NCBI GenBank assembly: GCA_036003365.1
Contig: DASYSL010000186.1
Span: 1-22,280, forward strand
Source: DASYSL01 sp036003365
GTDB taxonomy: Bacteria > Eisenbacteria > RBG-16-71-46 > DASYSL01
Length of the DNA stretch: 22,280 nt
Reading direction: 5' to 3'
Shown in pieces: positions 1 to 5,952 of the stretch. The first letter of the stretch is position 1. Every line of letters begins with the position of its first letter. A program made the position numbers and the translations under genes. The notes beneath the pieces are model-generated. The model saw only the letters and a list, made by a program, of their open reading frames with translations. It was not told where the DNA came from and did no database searches.

Positions 1-2
1 TC

Positions 3-1376
3 GGCGTGGCCCTGCGCCATTTGAAGAGCGCGGATGGCTCGCCGGTGCGCCTCGAAGGCATGCCTTCGGTGGCGCTCGATCTCGGCGACGTGGGGGCAGC
101 ACCCTTCCTCGCCGACGCGGTGTACGAGCGCGGCGACAGCACGGACGCGCAGGGCCATGTGGTCGCGGTGCGCTTCCAGGCCGCGGATACCGCGGGTATC
201 CGCGTGGTGCAGACCTACACGCTCGATCCCACACGCTACGTTCTGAGCCTCGACGTGCGGGTCGATGGCGCGGTCACGCGGGGCATCTCGAAGTACCACG
301 TCACGCTGCAGTCGTGGCCGCTGGTCACCGAGCGCAATCCGCAGGAAGACACCAACAATCTTCAGGCCGTGTCACGCGTGGGCAACGACGTGTTCCGCCA
401 CAAGTTCAACGACTTGAAGCGCAACCTGCGCACGCACGCGGGCGCGGTGTCGTGGACCGCGGTGCGCTCGAAGTATTTCTCGCTCGCGGTGGTGCCGAAT
501 GGCGCCAGCGCCGAAGCGGCGATCTCGGGTCTGCCGGCGAGTGCCGCGAGTGCCGCGAACAAGACCGGTGCGGTGCCGGCGCGCGTGGCATCGACGCTGG
601 TGTTGCCGCTTCCCGCATCGGGCGTGGCGCACCATCTGTTGATCTATGCCGGACCGAACGACTACTGGGCGCTCGACAAGATTGGCTTCCATCTCGAGGA
701 CATGGTCGATCTCGGGTGGCGCTGGCTCCTTCCGTTCTCGCGCGCCATCTTGCGCGTGCTCGTATTCCTGCACCGCTTCGTGCCCAACTACGGTCTGGTC
801 ATCATCTTGCTCTCGGCCCTCGTGAAGCTGCTCTTCCATCCGCTGACCGCGTCGTCGATGAAGTCGATGCGCGCGATGCAGCGCATCCAGCCCGAGATCG
901 AGCGGTTGCGGAAGAAGCACGAGAACAATCCGGAGCAGCTCAACAAGGCGGTGTTTGGGCTCTACAAGGAAAACAAGGTCAACCCGGTCGGCGGCTGCCT
1001 GCCGCTCGTCATTCAGATGCCGGTTCTGTTCTCCCTCTACCAGGTGTTCCTGCACGCCATCGAGCTGCGCCAGGCGCCCTTCGTGGCCTGGATCAACGAC
1101 CTGTCCGCCCCCGACATGTTGTTTTCCGTCATGGGGTTCCCGATCCGCATCCTGCCGGTGATCATGTTCGGCTCGGCCATCCTGCAGCAGCGCATGACGC
1201 CCACGGATCCACGGCAGGTGCAGACCATGCAGCTCATGAACGTTTTCCTGCTCGTGTTGTTCTACAATCTCCCTTCGGGGCTGGTCCTCTACTGGACCGT
1301 CACCAATCTCTTGACCGCCGCCCAGCAGTACGTCGTCACGCACGGCGAGCGGTCCGTGAAACCCCAAGCCGCCTAA
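3..1376 (+). CDS. yidC: Membrane protein insertase YidC (5' partial)
   Basis: YidC/Oxa1-family insertase that places proteins in the inner membrane, alone or with SecYEG. The frame is open to the left edge, so the first transmembrane helix and part of the periplasmic domain are missing; about 457 residues are visible against roughly 550 in E. coli. Visible residues 1 to about 225 look like the periplasmic P1 beta domain (with WTAVRSKYFS near 150). The conserved insertase core follows. A helix ending ALVKLLFHPLTASSMKSM (271-288) carries a Lys where E. coli has its groove Arg. Next come a charged cytoplasmic hairpin (290-325), NPVGGCLPLVIQMPVLFSLY (326-345), and two more helices with FYNLPSGLVLYWTVTNLL (419-436). 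The P1 domain indicates a diderm cell. khpB starts 29 bases downstream, the usual order near the origin. A start at GTG 6 would be an artefact of the window edge. Confidence 0.95.
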   Translation, partial: GVALRHLKSADGSPVRLEGMPSVALDLGDVGAAPFLADAVYERGDSTDAQGHVVAVRFQAADTAGIRVVQTYTLDPTRYVLSLDVRVDGAVTRGISKYHVTLQSWPLVTERNPQEDTNNLQAVSRVGNDVFRHKFNDLKRNLRTHAGAVSWTAVRSKYFSLAVVPNGASAEAAISGLPASAASAANKTGAVPARVASTLVLPLPASGVAHHLLIYAGPNDYWALDKIGFHLEDMVDLGWRWLLPFSRAILRVLVFLHRFVPNYGLVIILLSALVKLLFHPLTASSMKSMRAMQRIQPEIERLRKKHENNPEQLNKAVFGLYKENKVNPVGGCLPLVIQMPVLFSLYQVFLHAIELRQAPFVAWINDLSAPDMLFSVMGFPIRILPVIMFGSAILQQRMTPTDPRQVQTMQLMNVFLLVLFYNLPSGLVLYWTVTNLLTAAQQYVVTHGERSVKPQAA

Positions 1377-1405
1377 GCGAGGGTTCGTCACCTCAGGGTG
1401 GAGGC

Positions 1406-2419
1406 ATGCCTCCTTCGCGCACACCTTCCTCGCGACCGCCCGGCGGATCGCGATCGACTCCGGCTCGCGGCTCGCGCCCGCCCCGTGGCACTCGGCGCCG
1501 TGAAGAGGAGTTGGTCGAGCTCGAGTATGCCGAGGCCCTCGGCATCACCGTCGACGAAGCCATCAAGAACGCGCTCGAGATCCTCGGCGCCGACCCCGAC
1601 GAGGTCGAGGTCCAGGTGCTCGAGAAAGGTCATCGCTCGTTTCTCGGCCTGGGGAAGTCGAACCCGTATCGGGTGCGCGTCTCATGGCGCGAGGACCTCG
1701 ACGAGGAAGTGATCGAGGAGGAAGTCCCGGTTCGCGAAGCGCGGCCGAGCCCGCCACCGGCTCCCGCGCCGGCGCCCAGACGCGCCGAGGCGGCCAGACG
1801 CCCCGAATCGCCCAGACGCGCGGAGCCGTCCAGACCGCCCGAGCCGCCCAGACGCCCCGAGGCACCAAAGGCGGTCGAGGCACCTGTGCGGCAACCTGCG
1901 TTGTCACCGTCAGTTCCCACCCCCAAACCAGCCCCGAGCCCGACATCAGACTCATCGCCCGAGATTGCCGATCGTGTGCGCCAGTTGCTTCGGCAAATGG
2001 GGTTTGACGCCGCCGTGGAGACCGAGATCGGCGATGACGAGTGGTGGGTTCGCATCCGCGTCGAGGACGAAGAAGACGCATTCCTGCTGCATGGTCGTCG
2101 CGGCGAGACGCGCGCCGCCCTGCAGCACCTCCTGCAGAGAATCCTGACGCCGCGCGCCGAGAATGGACCGTCGGTTCTCGTCGACATCAATCAGCAATGG
2201 GAGCAGCGCCTCGAGGAGCTACGGACCGAAGCCCTCGACCTAGCGCGCCGCGCCGGCGAAGAGGGCCGAGCCTTCCGGACGCGTCCTCTGCCTTCGGAGG
2301 AGCGGCGCATCGTGCATCGCGCGCTCGCCGATCGGAGCGACGTTCGAACCCACTCCGAAGGTGACGGCCGCGAGAAGCGCGTGGTGATCTCGCCGGCTCA
2401 AGAGGCGGAACCCTCCTAG
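1406..2419 (+). CDS. khpB: RNA-binding protein KhpB/Jag (Jag-N, KH, R3H)
   Basis: 337-residue protein of the Jag/KhpB (SpoIIIJ-associated) family, an RNA-binding regulator nearly always next to yidC. Domains: a basic Pro/Arg-rich N-tail (1-33); a Jag-N domain (about 35-92, with EYAEALGITVDEAIKNALEI and FLGLGKSNPYRV); a Pro/Ala/Arg/Glu linker (about 113-183); a KH domain (about 186-262, with the loop HGRRGETRAALQHLL); and a C-terminal R3H domain (about 265-330, with SEERRIVHRAL and GDGREKRVVIS). The ATG at 1406 is chosen because the open frame upstream lies inside yidC in another frame and has no Jag similarity. GGAGG at 1400-1404 sits unusually close to this ATG, so the exact start is not certain. 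The linker is longer than in Firmicutes Jag and is built of hexapeptide repeats (separate entry). mnmE and mnmG, which commonly follow jag, are absent here. Confidence 0.93.
   Translation: MPPSRTPSSRPPGGSRSTPARGSRPPRGTRRREEELVELEYAEALGITVDEAIKNALEILGADPDEVEVQVLEKGHRSFLGLGKSNPYRVRVSWREDLDEEVIEEEVPVREARPSPPPAPAPAPRRAEAARRPESPRRAEPSRPPEPPRRPEAPKAVEAPVRQPALSPSVPTPKPAPSPTSDSSPEIADRVRQLLRQMGFDAAVETEIGDDEWWVRIRVEDEEDAFLLHGRRGETRAALQHLLQRILTPRAENGPSVLVDINQQWEQRLEELRTEALDLARRAGEEGRAFRTRPLPSEERRIVHRALADRSDVRTHSEGDGREKRVVISPAQEAEPS
1775..1882 (+). repeat. 18-bp tandem repeat (x6) in the khpB linker
   Basis: Six in-frame, imperfect 18-bp units encode hexapeptides of the form [PAS]-R-[RP]-[AP]-E-[APS]: PRRAEA, ARRPES, PRRAEP, SRPPEP, PRRPEA and a divergent PKAVEA (KhpB residues 124-159). 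Most units begin with a CCAGAC core. The frame is kept, so copy-number change would only alter linker length. The repeat gives a basic/acidic alternating, probably disordered spacer between the Jag-N and KH domains. Confidence 0.8.
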
Positions 2420-2589
2420 GGCATTCGGCTTCGCTTCGTTTCTCTCTGATCGTTCAATCCGCTGATAAAACATCGACTGGCTGCGCTCTTAGTAGTGCTT
2501 GAATGAGGGCCCTCGCAGCGCCTATCAATACCCGCATGCCCCGACACCGGCCACCCAGAGATTCAGATCTTCGAACGCGACGCAGGACC

Positions 2590-3315
2590 GTGACACAGCC
2601 CAAGGGAGGAGCGCCGGGAGAAAGCGCGCTTCTCGCGAACCTCGCGGCCGAAACGCCCGGCGTCGCCGACGCGGCGGCGCTGACACTTTCCCTGTCCGAA
2701 TTCCTCGCCGAAATTCGTGGCTGGAATGCGCGCGGAAATCTGGTCTCGCAGTCCGACCTCTCGCGCCTCGTTTCGCGGCACGTCGCCGAGTCACTCGCGA
2801 TCGTTCCGCTCATCGATCGACTCGGTGTCCGACAGATCCTCGACGTCGGATCGGGCGGTGGCTTTCCGATCGTGCCGGTCAAGCTCGCGAGGTCGGAGCT
2901 CGCCGTAGCACTGGTCGAGAGCCGGCGGATGAAATCGCTCTTCCTACGACGCGTCGGGTCGCGGCTCGATCTTCGGAACTTCTGGGTGTGGACCACCCGC
3001 GTTGAGCCGCTCGCGCAGCTCCCCGCCACTCCCGAGAGCTCGTCGCTCGAGCGGGTCGCCGCCACGGTCACTGAGGAGATGCCGGCGCTCCGTCCGGTGG
3101 TCGACCTGGTAATGGCTCGGGCGGTCGCCTCTCTCGCCGATCTCGCGCGCTGGTCCGAGGGGCTGGTCCGCCCCGGGGGCTGGCTCCTGACCTTCAAAGG
3201 AAGCAAGCTCGAGGAAGAGATCGCGGAGTGGAAACGCTCGCCGGGTCCCTGGGATCTCGAGTCCGTCGAGCCCGGCGGGCCTGGGGTTCAGCACGTCGTG
3301 CTCCGGCGCACTTAG
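2590..3315 (+). CDS. rsmG: 16S rRNA (guanine527-N7)-methyltransferase RsmG
   Basis: RsmG (GidB) makes m7G527 in 16S rRNA using S-adenosylmethionine. Diagnostic features are EFLAEIRGWNARGNLVSQSD near the N-terminus, the SAM-binding glycine motif ILDVGSGGGFPIVPVKLA, the acidic-loop region LVESRRMKSLFLRRV, and MARAVASLADLARWSEGLV followed by GGWLLTFKG. The frame stays open up to an ATG at 2503 (270 aa). I prefer GTG 2590 (241 aa): AGGA lies just upstream at 2584-2587, the length fits the family better, and the codons at 2503-2589 have a poor, A-rich third-position pattern unlike the rest. The stop codon at 3313-3315 abuts the first parS site. The position rsmG-parA-parB is the standard origin-proximal order. 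Confidence 0.92.
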   Translation: MTQPKGGAPGESALLANLAAETPGVADAAALTLSLSEFLAEIRGWNARGNLVSQSDLSRLVSRHVAESLAIVPLIDRLGVRQILDVGSGGGFPIVPVKLARSELAVALVESRRMKSLFLRRVGSRLDLRNFWVWTTRVEPLAQLPATPESSSLERVAATVTEEMPALRPVVDLVMARAVASLADLARWSEGLVRPGGWLLTFKGSKLEEEIAEWKRSPGPWDLESVEPGGPGVQHVVLRRT

Positions 3316-3331
3316 TGTTTCACGTGGAACA
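3316..3331. promoter_or_regulatory. parS: parS site 1
   Basis: TGTTTCACGTGGAACA starts at the base right after the rsmG stop codon. It differs from the established bacterial parS palindrome TGTTTCACGTGAAACA at one position (G for A at base 12). ParB-CTP clamps load at such sites and spread. Confidence 0.85.
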
Positions 3332-3351
3332 CCTCTAAGGGGCCGGGCGTC

Positions 3352-3367
3352 TGTTTCACGTGAAACA
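3352..3367. promoter_or_regulatory. parS: parS site 2 (perfect consensus)
   Basis: TGTTTCACGTGAAACA is an exact match to the conserved 16-bp parS palindrome, 36 bp start-to-start from site 1. It should be the strongest ParB nucleation site of the cluster. Confidence 0.96.
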
Positions 3368-3386
3368 GATCGCCAATTCAGTCCCA

Positions 3387-3402
3387 CGTTTCACGTGAAA
3401 CA
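3387..3402. promoter_or_regulatory. parS: parS site 3
   Basis: CGTTTCACGTGAAACA matches the consensus except for its first base. It is 35 bp start-to-start from site 2. The three sites are nearly evenly spaced at 35-36 bp in the rsmG-parA gap, upstream of the parAB genes whose product binds them. Confidence 0.9.
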
Positions 3403-3457
3403 GCCCGAGACATAGGTCAGCAACAGCCTCATTTTCTGTGACTTAGAAATTTCCGCT

Positions 3458-3507
3458 GTTTTCCGCGAGAAAACCCATTGACGGCAAGTGCCGCCTGCTC
3501 TTAGCTT
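3458..3507 (+). promoter_or_regulatory. Candidate parAB promoter with adjoining inverted repeat
   Basis: An AT-richer patch before parA holds the inverted repeat GTTTTC-N5-GAAAAC (3458-3474). Directly after it is a -35-like TTGACG (3478-3483), then a weak -10-like TAGCTT (3502-3507) at 18-bp spacing. The -35 is good and the -10 poor (3 of 6), so this is a guess. It would leave a leader of about 80 bases before the parA ATG at 3593. Confidence 0.35.
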
Positions 3508-3592
3508 GGCCGCGATCGGCGAGACCAAGAAAGCCCGACCGATCTTCTTTCAGCCGGCGCCGTTCGCCATCTGCCCCCGCAAGGAACGCAGA

Positions 3593-4366
3593 ATGGGCAA
3601 GGTCATCGCGATCGCCAGCCAAAAAGGCGGCGTCGGTAAGACCACTACAGCCATTAATTTGTCTGCATGTATCGGCGAAGACGGCCGCAAGGTGCTCCTG
3701 GTGGACATGGATCCCCAGGGGAGCGCCGGTAGCGGCTTGGGAATCGTCGTCGGCGACACCCAGCCCACCATCTACGAAGCCCTGATCGGCGAGAGTCCGC
3801 TCGCGAGCTGCACCATCGAGAACATCTGTCCGAACGTGGACATCGTTCCGGCAGCGCCCCGTCTTTCGGGCGCCGAGGTCGAGCTGGTCGGGGTCATCGC
3901 CCGCGAGTTCAAGTTCCGCAACGCCATCTCGGCGGCGCGCGAGAACTACGACTACGTCATCATCGACTGCCCGCCCTCGCTCGGGCTGCTCACCGTCAAC
4001 ACGTTGACCTCGGCGGACTCCGTTCTCGTGCCTCTCCAGTGCGAGTATTATGCCCTGGAAGGGCTTACCGCACTCTTGAACACGGTGAGATTAGTCCAGG
4101 AAAACCTGAATCCGGTTCTTGGAATCGAGGGGGTGCTCCTCACCATGTACGACCCGCGCCTCAACCTCTCGCAGCAGGTCGCGGAGGAGGCGCGCTCGTT
4201 CTTCGCGGGCCGCGTCTACGAGACCGTGATTCCGCGCAACGTTCGGCTCGGCGAGGCACCGAGCTTCGGGAAACCGATCATCTATTACGACTCGTCTTCG
4301 AGCGGCGCGCAGAGCTATCGCGCGCTCGCCCGCGAATTGCTCGAACAGGGGAGTGTGGTCGCATGA
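3593..4366 (+). CDS. parA: Chromosome partitioning ATPase ParA (Soj)
   Basis: 257-residue Walker-type ATPase (Soj length is about 253) that forms nucleoid-bound ATP dimers and moves ParB-parS complexes apart. Residues 9-18 SQKGGVGKTT are the deviant Walker A with signature Lys11 and Lys16; VDMDPQGSAGSG (37-48) is the A' motif; YDYVIIDCPPSLGLLTVN is Walker B and the switch region. The PLQCEYYALEGLTALLNT and IPRNVRLGEAPSFGKPI segments are typical of chromosomal ParA. The ATG at 3593 has AAGGA a few bases upstream (3581-3585). The frame runs up to 3488, but that extension has no family match and would overlap the proposed promoter. The stop overlaps the parB start (ATGA, 4363-4366), so the two are translationally coupled. 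No N-terminal HTH is present, which is typical of chromosomal rather than plasmid type Ia ParA. Confidence 0.96.
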   Translation: MGKVIAIASQKGGVGKTTTAINLSACIGEDGRKVLLVDMDPQGSAGSGLGIVVGDTQPTIYEALIGESPLASCTIENICPNVDIVPAAPRLSGAEVELVGVIAREFKFRNAISAARENYDYVIIDCPPSLGLLTVNTLTSADSVLVPLQCEYYALEGLTALLNTVRLVQENLNPVLGIEGVLLTMYDPRLNLSQQVAEEARSFFAGRVYETVIPRNVRLGEAPSFGKPIIYYDSSSSGAQSYRALARELLEQGSVVA

Positions 4367-5271
4367 CGAAGAGGGTTTTGGGTCGAGGTCTCGAGGCGCT
4401 CATTCCGGCCGTGCGTCCGGCGTCGGCGCCCACGGCGACGGCGTTGGCCCCCGAGCCGGCAGCACCCGCGGTCGGCGTTCCGGTCACCGAGCTTCCGGTG
4501 ACTTCGATTCGCCCCAATCCGCGGCAGCCTCGGCACCACATCGACGAGCGCTCCCTGGCCGAGCTGGAGACTTCCATCCGCGCGCAGGGCATCCTGCAAC
4601 CTCTTCTGGTGAGGCAAGTTGCCGATCATTACGAATTGATCGCCGGCGAGCGTCGGTTCCTCGCTTCTCAGCGCGCCGGGCTCACGCATGTTCCCGTCGT
4701 GGTGCGCGATCTGGCCGACGAGCAGGTGCTCGAAGCCGCACTGGTCGAGAACCTGCAGCGCGAGGATCTTGATCCCATCGATGAAGCGCTCGGCTATCAG
4801 GCGCTGATCGAGGACTTGCAGTACACGAACGAGCGCGTCGCCGAGCGTGTCGGCAAGGATCGCACGACGATTGCCAACGCGCTGCGTCTCTTGTCGCTGC
4901 CACAGGACGTGCAGGATCTGGTGTCGCGCGGCTCGCTCACCGCGGGCCATGCGCGCGCGCTGCTTTCGCTCTCCAGCGCCGAGGATGTGCGTGGCGCTGC
5001 CAAGTACGTGCAGACCATGGGCTTCTCGGTGCGCAAGACGGAAGCGTTCGTGGCTCGCAAGCTCAAGCGTCGCATCCAGGCGCGGCGCCGCGGCCCGGCG
5101 GCGGCGGGCTCAGCCCCCGGCACTGCTCTCGCGGATTTCGAGAATCGCCTGCGCCGGCACTTTGCGACCCAGGTGCGCATCGTGTCGCAGGGGCCAGGCG
5201 GCCGCATCGAGATCGAGTACTTCAGCCAGCCGGAGCTCGAGCGGCTGCTCGAGACGATCGGGGTTCTCTAG
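4363..5271 (+). CDS. parB: Chromosome partitioning protein ParB (Spo0J)
   Basis: 302-residue CTP-dependent DNA clamp that loads at parS and spreads, forming the segregation complex. The N-terminal peptide MTKRVLGRGLEALIP is the conserved segment that stimulates the ParA ATPase. After an Ala/Pro linker (about 18-40) comes the CTPase domain with PNPRQPRHH (51-59), GERRF (95-99, the nucleotide-binding box) and ENLQREDLDPIDEA (129-142). The parS-reading helix-turn-helix lies at about 155-177 (NERVAERVGKDRTTIANAL). After a short basic linker (about 232-250) the C-terminal dimerisation domain ends RIEIEYFSQPELERLLETIG. The three parS copies just upstream are its expected targets. Confidence 0.96.
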   Translation: MTKRVLGRGLEALIPAVRPASAPTATALAPEPAAPAVGVPVTELPVTSIRPNPRQPRHHIDERSLAELETSIRAQGILQPLLVRQVADHYELIAGERRFLASQRAGLTHVPVVVRDLADEQVLEAALVENLQREDLDPIDEALGYQALIEDLQYTNERVAERVGKDRTTIANALRLLSLPQDVQDLVSRGSLTAGHARALLSLSSAEDVRGAAKYVQTMGFSVRKTEAFVARKLKRRIQARRRGPAAAGSAPGTALADFENRLRRHFATQVRIVSQGPGGRIEIEYFSQPELERLLETIGVL

Positions 5272-5299
5272 TCGGTTCTCGCAGGACCAGGAGGGGACC

Positions 5300-5758
5300 A
5301 TGAAGTTTCTCAGGGAGAAGGAGAAGCCGGTCGTCGAGGAGTCGGTGCCCAACACGGTGATCGGTGTGGGCTCGACGCTGCGCGGAACGCTCATGGTCGA
5401 GGGAACGCTGCGCGTGGAAGGTGAATTCGACGGCGATCTCTTGAACTGCGATCGACTCGAAGTCGGGCCGCACGGCACCGTGAACGTCGACGTGCACGTG
5501 CGCGATGCCTACATCGAAGGGCAGATGCACGGCAGCGTGCAGGCCGAAGGTCGCGTCGTCCTTCTCTCGGGAGCGCGCGTCGACGGCGACCTCACCTGCC
5601 GCCGTGTGGTGATCGAGGACGGCGTGCACTTCACCGGAAGGTGCTTGATGGTCGACGAGGGCGAGCCGTTTCCGACCTCGGGCTCGGCCACCCACGTCGA
5701 GACGATTCACGCCTCCGATTTGCAGGTGGCGAGCGGCTACCGGGACGACAAATCCTGA
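5300..5758 (+). CDS. Bactofilin (polymer-forming cytoskeletal protein)
   Basis: 152-residue bactofilin. Bactofilins form nucleotide-independent filaments at the membrane that position wall enzymes or other machinery. The core (about residues 18-125) is a right-handed beta helix visible as short glycine-spaced hydrophobic turns: GTLMVEGTLRVEGEFDGDL, VGPHGTVNVDVHVRDAYIEG, SVQAEGRVVLLSGARVDGDL. The N-tail starts with MKFLREKEKPVVEE, whose MKFL could contact the membrane. The start has a strong GGAGGGG (5290-5296 region) a few bases upstream. The gene is 28 bases after parB and likely co-transcribed. In myxobacteria, bactofilins are known to work with ParABS in arranging chromosome ends; a similar link here is inference. 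Confidence 0.9.
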   Translation: MKFLREKEKPVVEESVPNTVIGVGSTLRGTLMVEGTLRVEGEFDGDLLNCDRLEVGPHGTVNVDVHVRDAYIEGQMHGSVQAEGRVVLLSGARVDGDLTCRRVVIEDGVHFTGRCLMVDEGEPFPTSGSATHVETIHASDLQVASGYRDDKS

Positions 5759-5952
5759 TTTCTTGGAAAAGGCGGGGGCGGGTGTTACAAGAAGTTGTCC
5801 AGCCGATGTTTAGCTCAATCCATACACCGGAATGTGGAAAAGACCGGTGCTTATGAAATCCTATAAGTCCATGAAGTAATTGGCATTGTGGGCCCAGCCG
5901 CGAAAAGCGCTGAAGTTATGCACCGGAAGCGCACACCCCGTCGCGAGGCAGA
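5759..5952. other. Convergent intergenic gap, AT-richer, no gene seen
   Basis: 194 bp between the ends of the bactofilin (plus) and fadJ-like (minus) genes. It is visibly less GC-rich than its flanks. It contains CACCGG-N13-CCGGTG (5825-5849). The loop of that repeat holds TGTGGAAAA (5833-5841), whose complement TTTTCCACA differs by one base from the DnaA box TTATCCACA. Neither end has a clean U-tract terminator. I see no small ORF worth calling. Confidence 0.5.

Noticed and set aside
314..1405. N-terminal extension of KhpB to 701 aa
   Set aside because: It is an off-frame reading of yidC, with no similarity to Jag proteins.
3316..3402. Plasmid or phage partition locus
   Set aside because: ParA lacks an N-terminal helix-turn-helix, the parS sites match the chromosomal consensus, and yidC, khpB and rsmG are adjacent, so this is the chromosomal locus.
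3488..3592. Upstream extension of ParA by 35 residues
   Set aside because: MGKVIAIASQKGG is the normal ParA start with a ribosome site in front; the extension is unlike the family and falls in the promoter region.
5759..5952. Chromosome origin (oriC) in the bactofilin-fadJ gap
   Set aside because: Only one near-match to a DnaA box and no clear AT-rich unwinding element or neighbouring dnaA. Kept only as a weak observation.
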